DNA of 64,000 nt from Enoplolaimus lenunculus (taxonomy: Eukaryota; Nematoda; Enoplea; Enoplida; Thoracostomopsidae). Position numbers and translations under genes: made by a program. Shown one piece after another: positions 1 through 9,977 of this stretch (position 1 is its first letter; each line of letters starts with the position of its first letter). The notes below the pieces were generated by a model that searched no databases, was not told where the DNA came from, and was given only the letters and a program-made list of their open reading frames with translations. The stretch lies in assembly GCA_030248215.1 (NCBI GenBank), contig JASANG010000300.1, positions 62,001-126,000 on the forward strand. Direction: 5' to 3'.

Positions 1-1530
1 CGCTATTTGTTCTTTAAGTATTTCTGAAAGCCAAGTGAATATTTGCGTGTCTCAATTGTGTTGGCGAAAAATAAAACGTCTTTGAAAATTTATACTTCAA
101 TATCCGTTTTCTGTTTTTGTTATTTTGATCACCATCCGTTTCTGTTATTAGGTACTATTCGTTTACCCTCTGGTGTATATATATTAAAATTGGAAAGGAT
201 TTGGAATCGTAGATTTAATTTTGATCTCAGATGAAATTGAGAAGAAACAGAGTTGGGTGAATCAAAAATCTCTCAATAAACGATGATACCCACCGACCAT
301 TGTATAGAATAAGTAACGAATCAAATTTTGAAATTTTAGTCTAAACATGAGCCTACGTATAAACGAATACCAGCACCTACGACATTGTGGACGATGTAAA
401 GTTCAGGAGCGGAACGTTTTTTTGCGGGACTGCAATAGAGTAAGCTTAAGCTTTAGCCTGTTATTTACTTACTCTTAGGATTAGGAGTCATGCTTATACT
501 ACTGTAACGGCAGTATTTTATCCTTTAGCCCACATTGGTCGCGATCCGTTTCTTATGGCCTAATAATGATCATGTGGGTGAACTTTATACCTGATTTGTG
601 TGCATATATATATTGTGCCATTAAACCCGAAGTAGATATATTTGGCGTGGATTTTGAATGTAATTTGTTGTATATTGCTGTATTAAATATATGAGGGTAC
701 AACCTGGATCTGTAGATCTAAAACTCCTTCAAATGTTATAATTTTGAGTAATTATGCAACTTTTCTCCACCTGGTTTTGTGTCGCATCCGACTCACGCAA
801 ATTTTTTCACGTACTTAATACGGTTGCATCCTGATATGTGTTATACTTTATATATCACATTTTTGCGGAGTAAAATGTCATTTGCTTGTCGTTTTGTGTA
901 TGTAGATGAGCGGCATACCAATATGCATTTCTGCTGGTGTTTGTAAGGTTAATTGTAGTTGGCTCGAGTCAGAGGAAGGGCTGATATTTAGTTGGCCTCT
1001 CCAGAAGGTACCACCCGGTCATTTAGTTACGGACAGTTATTTTTAACCCGCCTTCCGCCACCCTTCGTTACTGATTTGTATCCGGTGTTGCAACTATCCG
1101 TTGAATTAAACGTCTATTTGGAAGATGTAAAACCGGATATCCGTTTCCGGCATAAATTGGTGTTCGTTTCCGTTATGGAAATAAAGGAAATTCTGTTATT
1201 TTTATAAAGGCTTAGGCTTTACGACTAGGTAAGCCTTTTTCGAAACCTATCACTGAACCTAAGTCTAAGCCTTAACTCAGAATGTGTTCAGTGCACTCAG
1301 AAGTCTAAGCTCTGAATTAGGTCGTTCAGAATTCTGAATTGATTGAACTCATTCTGAGTTAATTTAATTAACTAACTAAAGTTAAATTAACTCACAGTGA
1401 GTTAATATTTACTGTTGTTAACTCAGAAATAGCCAGAAACAACCAATTCTTTTTTGAGTTGATTATTGAACTCATCGAAATTTACAATGTGAATTTCTCA
1501 TGTCTTCCTATTCGTAGCGTATATATAGAA
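1..1530. other. Region upstream of ketohexokinase, repeat-derived
   Basis: No gene is recognised here. A worn copy of the GGCC-ended MITE lies at about 389-540, with ends like GATGTAAAG and CACATTGG. A fragment of the AGTGACCC-ended element is at about 960-1125; it matches the left part of the copy at 25731-26152. It is followed at about 1126-1200 by a piece resembling the CCGGATATCCG (hAT-like) repeats. A palindrome of the ACTCAGAATGAG family covers about 1262-1436. The core promoter of the downstream gene could not be picked out. Confidence 0.5.
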
Positions 1531-4500
1531 ATGACAAAGTCATCCAAGCGCATTTGTATTACTGGGTTAATTTGTTTGGATTTAAACAATTATTGTTCCG
1601 AGTATCCAGTTGAAGATTCCGATAATCGAGGGGTCGGTCAAACGTGGACGTTGGGTGGAAATGCGCTAAATAATTGTACGGTATTGCGACAGCTTGGCGA
1701 TGATCCGTTGTTGTTAGGTAAACATTGCCTGTGACCCAGTGCAACATAGGCAGGAAAAAAGTTTCAGAAGAGTGTTCAAAGCACAATAGTTGCATTTTCG
1801 CGTTTGGAACATTTAAGGCATCGTGTAAAAAATTATGGGTCATCCGTATTTATAACTTCTACGCTAAGTTAAAAAAATTCTCTAGTCTATTCCGTTTGCT
1901 CGGCACCAAAAACAACACTATAGCTTTGAATTAGGGTTGTACTGAGGGTGTTTTGAGTCAGTGGCATTTGTACTGAGCCTGGTCAAAAGATATGGGGACA
2001 GTAGCCAAGTAAAAATAAACAAAAAATATGTTTCGTGGCGAGTTATATATTAGTTTAATTGTATGAAACTGTAATTCAGAGCAGATAAAAATGTTCAAAA
2101 CTTTTGTTAAATAAAAATCTTACTTTTATTTTCGGTAACGGTTCAAAATTGACCAAGACCGAGACCAAAAGTCTCGGTGTCGGTAGGTTGGATCTCGGAA
2201 TCGGTCTCGTCATCGGTCTCGCTTATTTGACCGAGACTGTCCATCCTTGCTTTAGAGACGTAATTATTCTATTAATATAAGAGAAGCAAATTTATTTAGC
2301 TTTTATTTGTTTCAGGTGTACTTGCCAATGATTTCACTCGTGCTTTTTGTGAATCCGAACTGGTGTCCCTTGGATTAACCGATAGCTTCTGTCCAATTCG
2401 TGAAAACCAAAGGCTTTCAGTGTCATGCGCTTTTGTCAGCACAGCGAATGGATCGAGAACAATCGTTCATTCACCAAATGACCTCGTTGAGTTGAGTTGT
2501 GACGAATTTAAGACTCGAATTACAGTTGAGACTGTAAAACAATTTGATTGGTTCCATTTTGAAGGTGAATTTTAATTGACTGTGTTAGAATGAATGAAAC
2601 TTTTAACACTGTCTCTCACACAGCAGGGTGGAACCGGATATCCGGCTCTGGCGAAAAAAAGACATCCGGCTCCGGCAAAAACATCTGGCTTTGGCTCCGG
2701 TATTTTAACTTGCCGGATGTTGTTTTTACAAAATTTCAAAACATTTATACCATCATTTGTACTTATGCCAAGGAACATCGAACTTAAACGCTAGAAAACC
2801 AGATATAGATGACGAGTGTTGTTCTAGGGGCGAAACAGAATATATCTCACAATATCTGTATACCAGTCGTAGTGGGACTACATTTATTGTTCGAAGCTCG
2901 AACACACGTAAGCAATTAAGGTAATATGCAAATTAGTTATTAGCTAACTATTCATTTATCGGTTTTGGAGGTTTGTAAGCAATTTTCTCAGATTCCTCGC
3001 ACCCAAAAACCTTCAGTAAACCCTAATAATTATTGAAATAATTTAGAAAGTCCTAGTTTTGTCTTGTCAGTTATGCTAATATGCAAATTAGCTATTAGCT
3101 AACTATTCAGTTATCGGTTTTGGATGTTTGTAAACTATTTATTCAAATTCCTCGCACATAAAAACCCTTTAGTGCTGAAATTATATTGCTTTTACATTAA
3201 TAATTAGTGAAATATTGTAAAAAATCCTAATTTAGGCTTGTAAACTATGCTAATATGCAAATTATCTATTAGCTAACTGCTCAATTATCGGTTTTGGAGC
3301 TTTATAAACAGTCTACGCAGATTCCTCGCACCCAAAAACCCTTTAATGCTAAAATTAGATTGCTTCTAACTGTAATAATTAGTGAAATATTGTGGAAAGT
3401 CCTAATTTAGGCTTAATTAATTATGCAAATTATCCTGTAGCTAACAAACGGCTTAAAATTTTAACCCCCCCGTGCGAGATTTACACCCCAGGATAATTGG
3501 CTTTCAAACAAAAAAAAGTTTTTCAAAATCGGTTCAGCCGTTCTTGAGATTCTTTTTGGACGGACAGACGGACGGACGGACATCCACCTTTCGACCCCCA
3601 ACTACAAAACTTAAAACGCTTCACGAAACTCCGAGCTTCGCTCGGAGTTCCGCTTCGCTCAATTAAAGCTGCAACGCCCCACATACGTATTTTGGGCAGC
3701 GTTCCATCAGATTTGCATACCATACGCAAATTTGCTTCTATACTTCTAAGTGGAAAATTCTGTAAGACAAAGTCTGTTTGCTTTATGCGTAATATTTCAG
3801 CATACTAAAATTTTGTCAAGTAAGTTTTAAGTACGGACTTCCAAACATGCCAAAGCACAGTGTATTTTAAGAGAGTTGCAAATGTGTGCAACTACGAGGA
3901 TAAGCCTAAACTTCAGCGTAAAAATGGGTCTATAATTAAGCTTATAATCCGAGCCAGGGATGAGCAGAGAACATCCATGAAAGTTCTCAGTCTCGGTCAA
4001 CTTCTGGTGATCACCGAAAAAAAATAAAATTTTCAAAACAAATTATTGCTAATAGGGTGGCTAAATTGTAAGCTACTTTCTGATATTTGAATGCAATCTA
4101 GTATTAGATATGAGTTCAATATCCGGCTCCGGCCGTATACTAGATTATCCGACTCCGGCGGCGTCAGTTTTGTGAGTCACTTAGAACAATCTGTATAAGT
4201 GAGTTCGTACTTACACAACGTGCAGCGTTTAACAATTACCACGCGTATGCACACTGCAAAGTGTACACAAGACGCGAGAGCCTCCCGCTTGAGTGTCAAG
4301 CTCCGATAGCTGAATGGTGATGGTAAACGCCGGGGGCTGTATTATAATTCTGGCTTGAAATTAGTTCTCATACGCAACATGGTCAATATTACTTTTATAG
4401 CTTTAACTCTAAAGTAAACACATTCCTAAGCCTAAAGCGTGCAAATGAGTATTAATCCTAAGCCTAGCATAGCCGTCAAACAGTCTCAAATCTAATCCTA

Positions 4501-5439
4501 CCCTTTTGCGGTTTTGCATGAGTCCAAAGTATAATAGTCATGTAAGAAACGTCGGCCGATCTAAAGAACAGGGGTGGAACAGTATTATAAGCATACTCCT
4601 ACAGCCTAAGCATAAGAATGAGTTTATTCCTATAAGCCTAAACCTAAGCCTAAGCCAAGCAAAAAAATAAAGCTTAAATTCTACTCTATTGTAGTCCCAC
4701 AGAAAAACGTTCTGCCCCTGATCTTTACATGGGCCGAAACGCCCAAGTTTGGGTGTATTTTAAAAGTCATAATAATTTTTTGTTTTCAGGTCGAAATATT
4801 CCACAAACGCGACGTATGATCGATTATTTAGTCAGTATTCGAAATTCAGTTGAAAATTGCTATTTTAAAATATCGGTGGAATTAGAAAAATCATATCCCG
4901 GTATGGAACAGTTGATCAAAGGTGCTGATTTGATATTTTTAAGTAAATCATATGCGCAGAGTCGTGGGTATTGCAATATGCAAGAAGCAGTGTATGGATT
5001 ACTCGGACATGTGGACGCTCACGATTCAGTTGCTGTTATTTGTGCTTGGGGTGAACACGGCGCTGCTGGTGGGTTCAAAGTGAACAACTCGAAGTCTGAG
5101 GATAGCAAAATGAGGGTTGACTTATGCGACAGGGAAAATAAACAAAGTTTCGAAAGTGGGAACGATTTGGGAAGTAAAGCTCAATCCAGTCGTAGAGAAA
5201 TGATAAGCGGTTTCGAATTATATCAAGTTGAAGCAGTGTATCAACCGTGTGTTGTCGATACACTTGGAGCGGGGGATACGTTTATTGCAGGTGTTCTTCA
5301 TACGCTGAAAAGCGACCCTGACGCTTTGCGGGGTAAACGTTTAAAAGACAGTTTGACGTTTGGGTGCCGGATAGCGAGTTTTAAGTGTGGACACCGTGGA
5401 TTGAAATGTTTTAGTGAATTTGATTTAAATTTGAAATAA
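1531..5439 (+). CDS. KHK: Ketohexokinase (fructokinase, PfkB family), 3 exons, 361 aa
   Basis: Exons are 1531-1717, 2316-2564 and 4790-5439. Both introns are GT-AG and split a Gly codon in phase 1. The enzyme phosphorylates D-fructose with ATP to fructose 1-phosphate in the cytosol; no signal peptide is visible. From memory the product follows human KHK throughout. Substrate-site residues Asp17, Asp29, Asn44 and Asn47 sit in LDLN, EDSDN and GGNALNNC. NGSRTIV and FDWFHFEGRN lie mid-protein, and the PfkB signature DTLGAGDTF carries the expected catalytic base at about Asp308. The ATG was chosen because the KHK match begins a few residues later; the upstream in-frame codons look like leader. The protein is about 60 aa longer than the 298-aa human enzyme. 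The excess is a polar Ser/Lys/Glu/Asp-rich insert between CAWGEHGAAG and VVDTLGAGDTF. Identity is confident; the insert's role is unknown. Confidence 0.93.
2619..2730. mobile_element. Degenerate hAT-like MITE fragment in KHK intron 2
   Basis: It starts with AGGGTGGAACCGGATATCCG, close to the CAGGGTGCAACCGG end of intact copies, and contains CATCCGGCTCCGGC repeats. No matching right end or target duplication is visible. Confidence 0.5.
2919..3660. repeat. Three to four ~160-170 bp tandem units with a hairpin tail, KHK intron 2
   Basis: Units begin near 2922, 3078, 3251 and 3420 (truncated). Each carries TATGCAAATTA, TATTAGCTAACT, TCGGTTTTGG and CCTCGCACCCAAAAAC. The last unit runs into GACGGACGGACGGAC and a hairpin around CTCCGAGCTTCGCTCGGAG at about 3630-3650. 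The whole block could be a non-autonomous element; the class is unknown. A related boundary motif, CACATACGTATTTTGGGCAG, follows at about 3677 and recurs near 60375 and, diverged, near 52620. Confidence 0.6.
4554..4735. mobile_element. GGCC-ended MITE (182 bp), KHK intron 2
   Basis: It starts GGCCGATCTAAAGAACAGGG and ends CCTGATCTTTACATGGGCC, with CCTAAGCCTAAG in the core. Flanks GAAACGTC and GAAACGCC match at 7 of 8 positions, consistent with an 8-bp target duplication. It ends about 54 bp before exon 3 of ketohexokinase. Confidence 0.75.
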
Positions 5440-5450
5440 AATTAAGTACA

Positions 5451-5456
5451 AATAAA
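5451..5456 (+). promoter_or_regulatory. Poly(A) signal of ketohexokinase
   Basis: AATAAA lies 12 bp after the KHK stop codon. A second AATAAA overlaps the stop. Confidence 0.6.
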
Positions 5457-5554
5457 TGTGAATGCTTGTTTTTTTAATGCATCGTTCATATTAATTTCAA
5501 TGACGAATTTCCGAAATTTTTAAGCCAAATGCATATTTTCGAAAAGTTGACTAG

Positions 5555-5903
5555 CAGGATACAACTGGAAGGGTGCCTTCAGCGTCGGCAGAAAATCGAC
5601 CTCGCCACTAGAGTTTTTGACGGAGGTTCCGGCAATTTTGGCAGTCGAATTTTGCATAGTTTGAGAAAATTTAATCCGTTTGGCATGTTTCATAATTACT
5701 TTTGGTACAATTTTGAGGAAAAGCTTGCCGTGATTTCGTAAAAAATAAGCGTAAAAACAACGATTTTGCAATATATTACTGATTTTTGGTAAAATTAACA
5801 AATTAAACATCATTTTAATTAAATTTAATTTCGCCTCATCTCTGGTTTCGGCAAGTTTTGTTGGGCTCCATCTTCGGCATTTTTCACCTCCGGTTGCACC
5901 TTG
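5555..5903. mobile_element. hAT-type MITE (349 bp), older copy
   Basis: The left end CAGGATACAACTGG and right end CCGGTTGCACCTTG are degraded versions of the CAGGGTGCAACCGG inverted repeat. Flanks TTGACTAG and CTGAGTAG share 6 of 8 bases. The interior resembles the copy at about 9240-9632. Confidence 0.6.
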
Positions 5904-6177
5904 CTGAGTAGCGTTCACATGCCTAATGATTTGTTAAAACTAAACGATGTTTACTGCAAAGAACGTGTATCGGCTGAAGTAAAGCAGCCGTCGAGGGCTA
6001 CGGCAAACAAGAGCACCAATTAACGGCTACTGAAGAAAAACCATTTTTAGAAACTACGATACTGCGAGCACATTCGTACTGAAAAAACCCGTGGATGGCC
6101 GATACAGTGATTGTGAACTTCAGTTCGTAAGTTTCATAGTTTACGCAAGGAAATCACCTTAAAAGTACAGGCACAGC

Positions 6178-6362
6178 GGTCAACGTAAAGAACAGGCACG
6201 GATCGTTTTCCGAAGGGGCTATAATATAGCCAGTTTAAGCTTTAGACTAATTTCTACGTTTATGCCGGATACCGGATTTTATGCCGGATAGTAAACCGGA
6301 GCCGGATATCCGGTCGCACCCTGGCTTATACTACTGTTCCGGCACTGTTCCATACATGGGCC
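6178..6362. mobile_element. GGCC-ended MITE carrying a hAT-like fragment
   Basis: Ends are GGTCAACGTAAAGAACAGG and CTGTTCCATACATGGGCC. Flanks GGCACAGC and GGCAGAGC match 7 of 8. A CCGGATACCGG-rich stretch ending in CCGGTCGCACCCTGG (about 6261-6324) sits inside, so a hAT-like fragment probably entered or recombined into this copy. A second partial tail follows to about 6460. Confidence 0.65.
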
Positions 6363-6691
6363 GGCAGAGCCTTAGATACAGGCTTATTCTTACGCTTAAT
6401 ACGAATATGCTTACATATATTACTATATATACTGTTACGGCCGTGTATCATTGGCACACTGCCTAATTTCGCGTTAACCTTTGGCTTCACTACCGGTTGC
6501 ACCCTGACACGCATGTTTGCTTTGAATGGTGTTAAAGTTTCTCTGAACCCGAACAGAAGCAAAATTTAATCAAAATCGTCTAAATAAGTTTAATTTATTT
6601 GATATCTGCTCAAAAACAATCGTCAACTATTTTTATTAATTTAGCGTTGATACGATAAGATTATAATACAAAATATATCTTTATTTTCATT

Positions 6692-6863
6692 GGCCCATGT
6701 ATAGAACAGGGCCGGAACAGTAGTATAAGCAACTTCCTAAGCCTAAGCGTAAGGATGAGCCTATTCCTAAGCCTAAGCGCAAGGAAAAAGTTAGTCTAAA
6801 GCTTAAACTAACGCTATTATAGCCCCGTAGGAAAACGATCCGGCCCTGTTCTATACATCCGTC
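6692..6863. mobile_element. GGCC-ended MITE flanked by a 25-bp direct repeat
   Basis: It starts GGCCCATGTATAGAACAGGG and ends GGCCCTGTTCTATACATCCG. The core has CCTAAGCCTAAGCG twice. The same 25 bases (beginning ATAATACAAAATATATC) lie at 6663-6687 and 6864-6888, far longer than the 8-bp duplication typical of this family. Confidence 0.75.
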
Positions 6864-7005
6864 ATAATACAAAATATATCTTTATTTTTAAATATATATG
6901 GGCAATGTTACCATTGAGGACATTACCTCTTTCGCCATTCTGTGGTATCATATATATGGGAGTAATTTGCGTACAATACCGCACGTACAATGAATTTCGA
7001 AAGTA

Positions 7006-7226
7006 TAGCACCACCCTTAGGCTTAAGTTTTTGTTTTGTACGGGACCCCTTTTGCACATATACCTCAAGCAGAGCACAGTTGGAAGCATCCTAAACCAAA
7101 CCTATCCTGAATTGCGTAGCACCACCCTTAGGCTTAAGTTTTTGTTTTGTACGGGACCCCTTTGCACATATACCTCAAGCAGAGCACAGTTGAAAGCATC
7201 CTAAACCAAACCTATCCTGAGTTGCG
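7006..7226. repeat. 111-bp tandem duplication
   Basis: Two almost identical 111-bp units start at 7006 and 7117 with TAGCACCACCCTTAGGC. Each holds TTTGTACGGGACCCC and CAAGCAGAGCACAGTTG. The high identity suggests a recent duplication. No function is evident. Confidence 0.85.
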
Positions 7227-7263
7227 TTCGTCACCTGTGATTTTCATTGCAAACTTCTGCTGA

Positions 7264-7431
7264 GGTATACAAAGATCATGGGCGGTCGGTCCTGTTTTCC
7301 GCGGGACTATACAGCAAGCTTTAAGCTTTAGACTAAATTTCTTTGGTAAGGCTAATAGGTATATAGACTTATCCTTAGACTTAGGTTTAGAAATATGCTT
7401 ATACTACTGCTGAGTGTTCCATACATTGGCT
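7264..7431. mobile_element. GGCC-family MITE, worn
   Basis: It begins GGTATACAAAGATCATGGGC and has TTTAAGCTTTAGACTAA, TTAGACTTAGG, ATATGCTTATACTACTG and CCATACATTGGC in the family order. No clear target duplication is visible. Confidence 0.55.
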
Positions 7432-8089
7432 TAAACATTTCCGCCCTCAATAGAGAACATTAACCAAAATCATGATATTCGTACTTCAATTAAATCAATC
7501 AATCAATGCATAAATAATGTATAGCACAGATAAAAATACACAGATAGTACGAGCTTGGAGAAACAGCTATAGCATTTAAAACTTTATAAACCTTGAAAAT
7601 TCTGTCCTAATGGCCAGCAAAGCCTAAAAATGAATTAACCACTAAGTCTGTGGTAGGCGTATAATGCTAGAAAACCACATCTAAATGCTGCAACCGAAAT
7701 CCCCGTACGCACTGGCCAAATCCATTTCCTGATACAGTCAGTCTAATCAAGAGTGCATGATCCAAGAGTGTGCAACTCTTTGTGTTCCGCATGGTACAAA
7801 ATATACCACCGGGCGTTGCGTTTTTGGCCGACCCTCCCCCTGTTTAGAGGGGGGTCGCTGTCACATACAATAACCCTAAAGTAAAAGCGAAACAATTTTT
7901 GTGCCGCATACATAAAGTGTCATGGCTCGCACAGGTTGTACCACTCTCTAAACAAAGAGGACAGGGCAAAAATGCAACGCGTGGCAGGCAGGATACATTC
8001 TTTTCTACACAGAAAACACCCAGTTGCATACTGTTGTTAGTATGCGACATCCACTCTTGGTCTAATTAATACCCTTAGTTGCAAACATC

Positions 8090-8250
8090 GACCCATGTAC
8101 AGATCACGGGCGTACCGTTTCCTGCGGAACTATAACAGCGTCAAGCTTAAGCTTCAAGCTATTTTTTCGCTTAGGCTTAGGCTTTATCCTTTACGCTTAC
8201 GCTTAGAAATATGCTCATATTACTGTTACGGCCGTGTTCTATACAATAGC
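8090..8250. mobile_element. GGCC-family MITE
   Basis: Ends are GACCCATGTACAGATCACGG and GTGTTCTATACAATAGCC. The core carries GCTTAGGCTTAGGC and TACGCTTACGCTTAG. The flanking 8-mers do not match. Confidence 0.6.
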
Positions 8251-8844
8251 CGAGACTCCGCCAGAAACAAAGTTATTAATAAAAATGTTATTTTTGCTTT
8301 AAATACTCTACATTCTGATTATTTTACACAATTCTTTAAGTGATATGCAATTAAAAACATATATATACTATATCAAATGCACACCCACCTCTCAAATCAG
8401 CAGAAATCACAGACGTATAGCATGGAAAACAATAGTTTGTACTATATATAAAAAGGCTAGAAAATACAATTAGACACCAATAGCAAATTATGCGATGAAT
8501 GTCTACATCTGCATAAATCATGGATCAGGACTCTCAAATATCAGTCGCTTCGTTTGCCAATCTTGTGCGTTAATCAAGTAAGTCTCTCAGCTAACATATA
8601 TTTAGCAACGCAAAATGTTCACAAATTTTACACACAATTAGAAAATACCAAACCCAAATGAAACATTTTTGCAATTAATTTTTAGCAGCAACCAGTTTTT
8701 GTTCATCAGATCGCTTGCAATTATTCCTAAATTCACACAAACACAAACATTGGACACAAAATAAGTTACTAAAAATGACAAAAATTCTCACAAAATACGT
8801 TTTTTTTGCCAATTCTCAGATGTGTGTAGCAACTATCACCAGTT

Positions 8845-8904
<60 letters not shown>
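8845..8904. repeat. (AAC)n microsatellite
   Basis: A 60-bp run of uninterrupted AAC/CAA triplets. It creates apparent Thr and Leu homopolymer reading frames that are not genes. Confidence 0.95.
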
Positions 8905-8905
<1 letters not shown>

Positions 8906-9239
8906 TTCCAAACTGCAATATTGGAAAAAAGCTGCGATGGTCTGCATTTAACCATACCAAGAAGCAGACTTTTTCAACTATACTTCACTCATTTCCTATC
9001 ATGAGCTGGTGACAAAATGCTATGTCCATCTGAAAATATACGCACAGTGCGCAACTTCTTAAATGTGTGAAACACCTATTACCAGTTGGTGATAAGTATA
9101 CGTAACTTTAGAATTAGTGAACTGTGATTTTCGAAATTTGGCACACTTTTGCGCTCAATTTATAATGCTACTATATGGAATATTATATCCACAGCTATGG
9201 CACACGATTGGTCAAATATATGACCCCGGCTATGATATA

Positions 9240-9632
9240 ACAAAGACCTTCGGTTCCGGTAACATGTATGTCAGAGGTTCCGGCAATTTCAGTAGTACAA
9301 TATTTTACAGTTCGGCAAATATTGTATTGTTCGGTGGATCCATCCATGGATAGAACAGTGCCCGAACAGTAGTATAAGCATATTCCTAAGCCTAAACCCA
9401 AGCCTAAGCGTACGAATGAGCCTATTCCTAAGCCTACGCTAAAAAGTTAGTCTAAAGCTTAAGCTGACTCTATTACAACCTCACAGGAGAACGTTCCGGC
9501 CCTATTCTATACATGGGCCATTAGGTGCGTTTGGTTTTAGGTTTTGGTACAATTTCCAGGTTGTCCAAATTCCTAAAAAATAAGCTTAAAACCAAATTTC
9601 TTGACAATTTTTCATCTCCGGCTGCACGCTGT
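9240..9632. mobile_element. Degenerate hAT-type MITE with a nested GGCC-family MITE
   Basis: The outer element is recognised from GGTTCCGGTAAC, GGTTCCGGCAATTTC, GGTACAATTT and CTCCGGCTGCACGCTG, which parallel the copy at 5555-5903. It is split by a GGCC-family MITE at about 9343-9519 with CCTAAGCCTAAAC in its core and the ending CTATACATGGGCC. The GGCC copy is therefore younger than the hAT copy. Confidence 0.6.
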
Positions 9633-9977
9633 TAAATACCTATTACTGACTGGCAATAGAGTACGACCCAAAACCCTAACGGATCCGGAAACTAACGAAA
9701 AATCATCAACACAAAAATAATTTCAAATTTTCAAAATCAAACATTTAAAGTTAAAATCTGTGCCAATATGGCTAAAACAACGAAAAGCAAACAAATTCTA
9801 ATTGTGTACTTTAAGCTTAATACACAGTAGAACAGGGTGTAAACGAAATTTCAATATCAGTTTGAAATTTCGATACTTTACTTAAACTGTCAATTGAAAT
9901 AAATTATGAATTCGATATTAGAACCATCTTACTTGCCCCCACCCTTAGGCCATTTCCTACTCACACGATGTTCGCTG

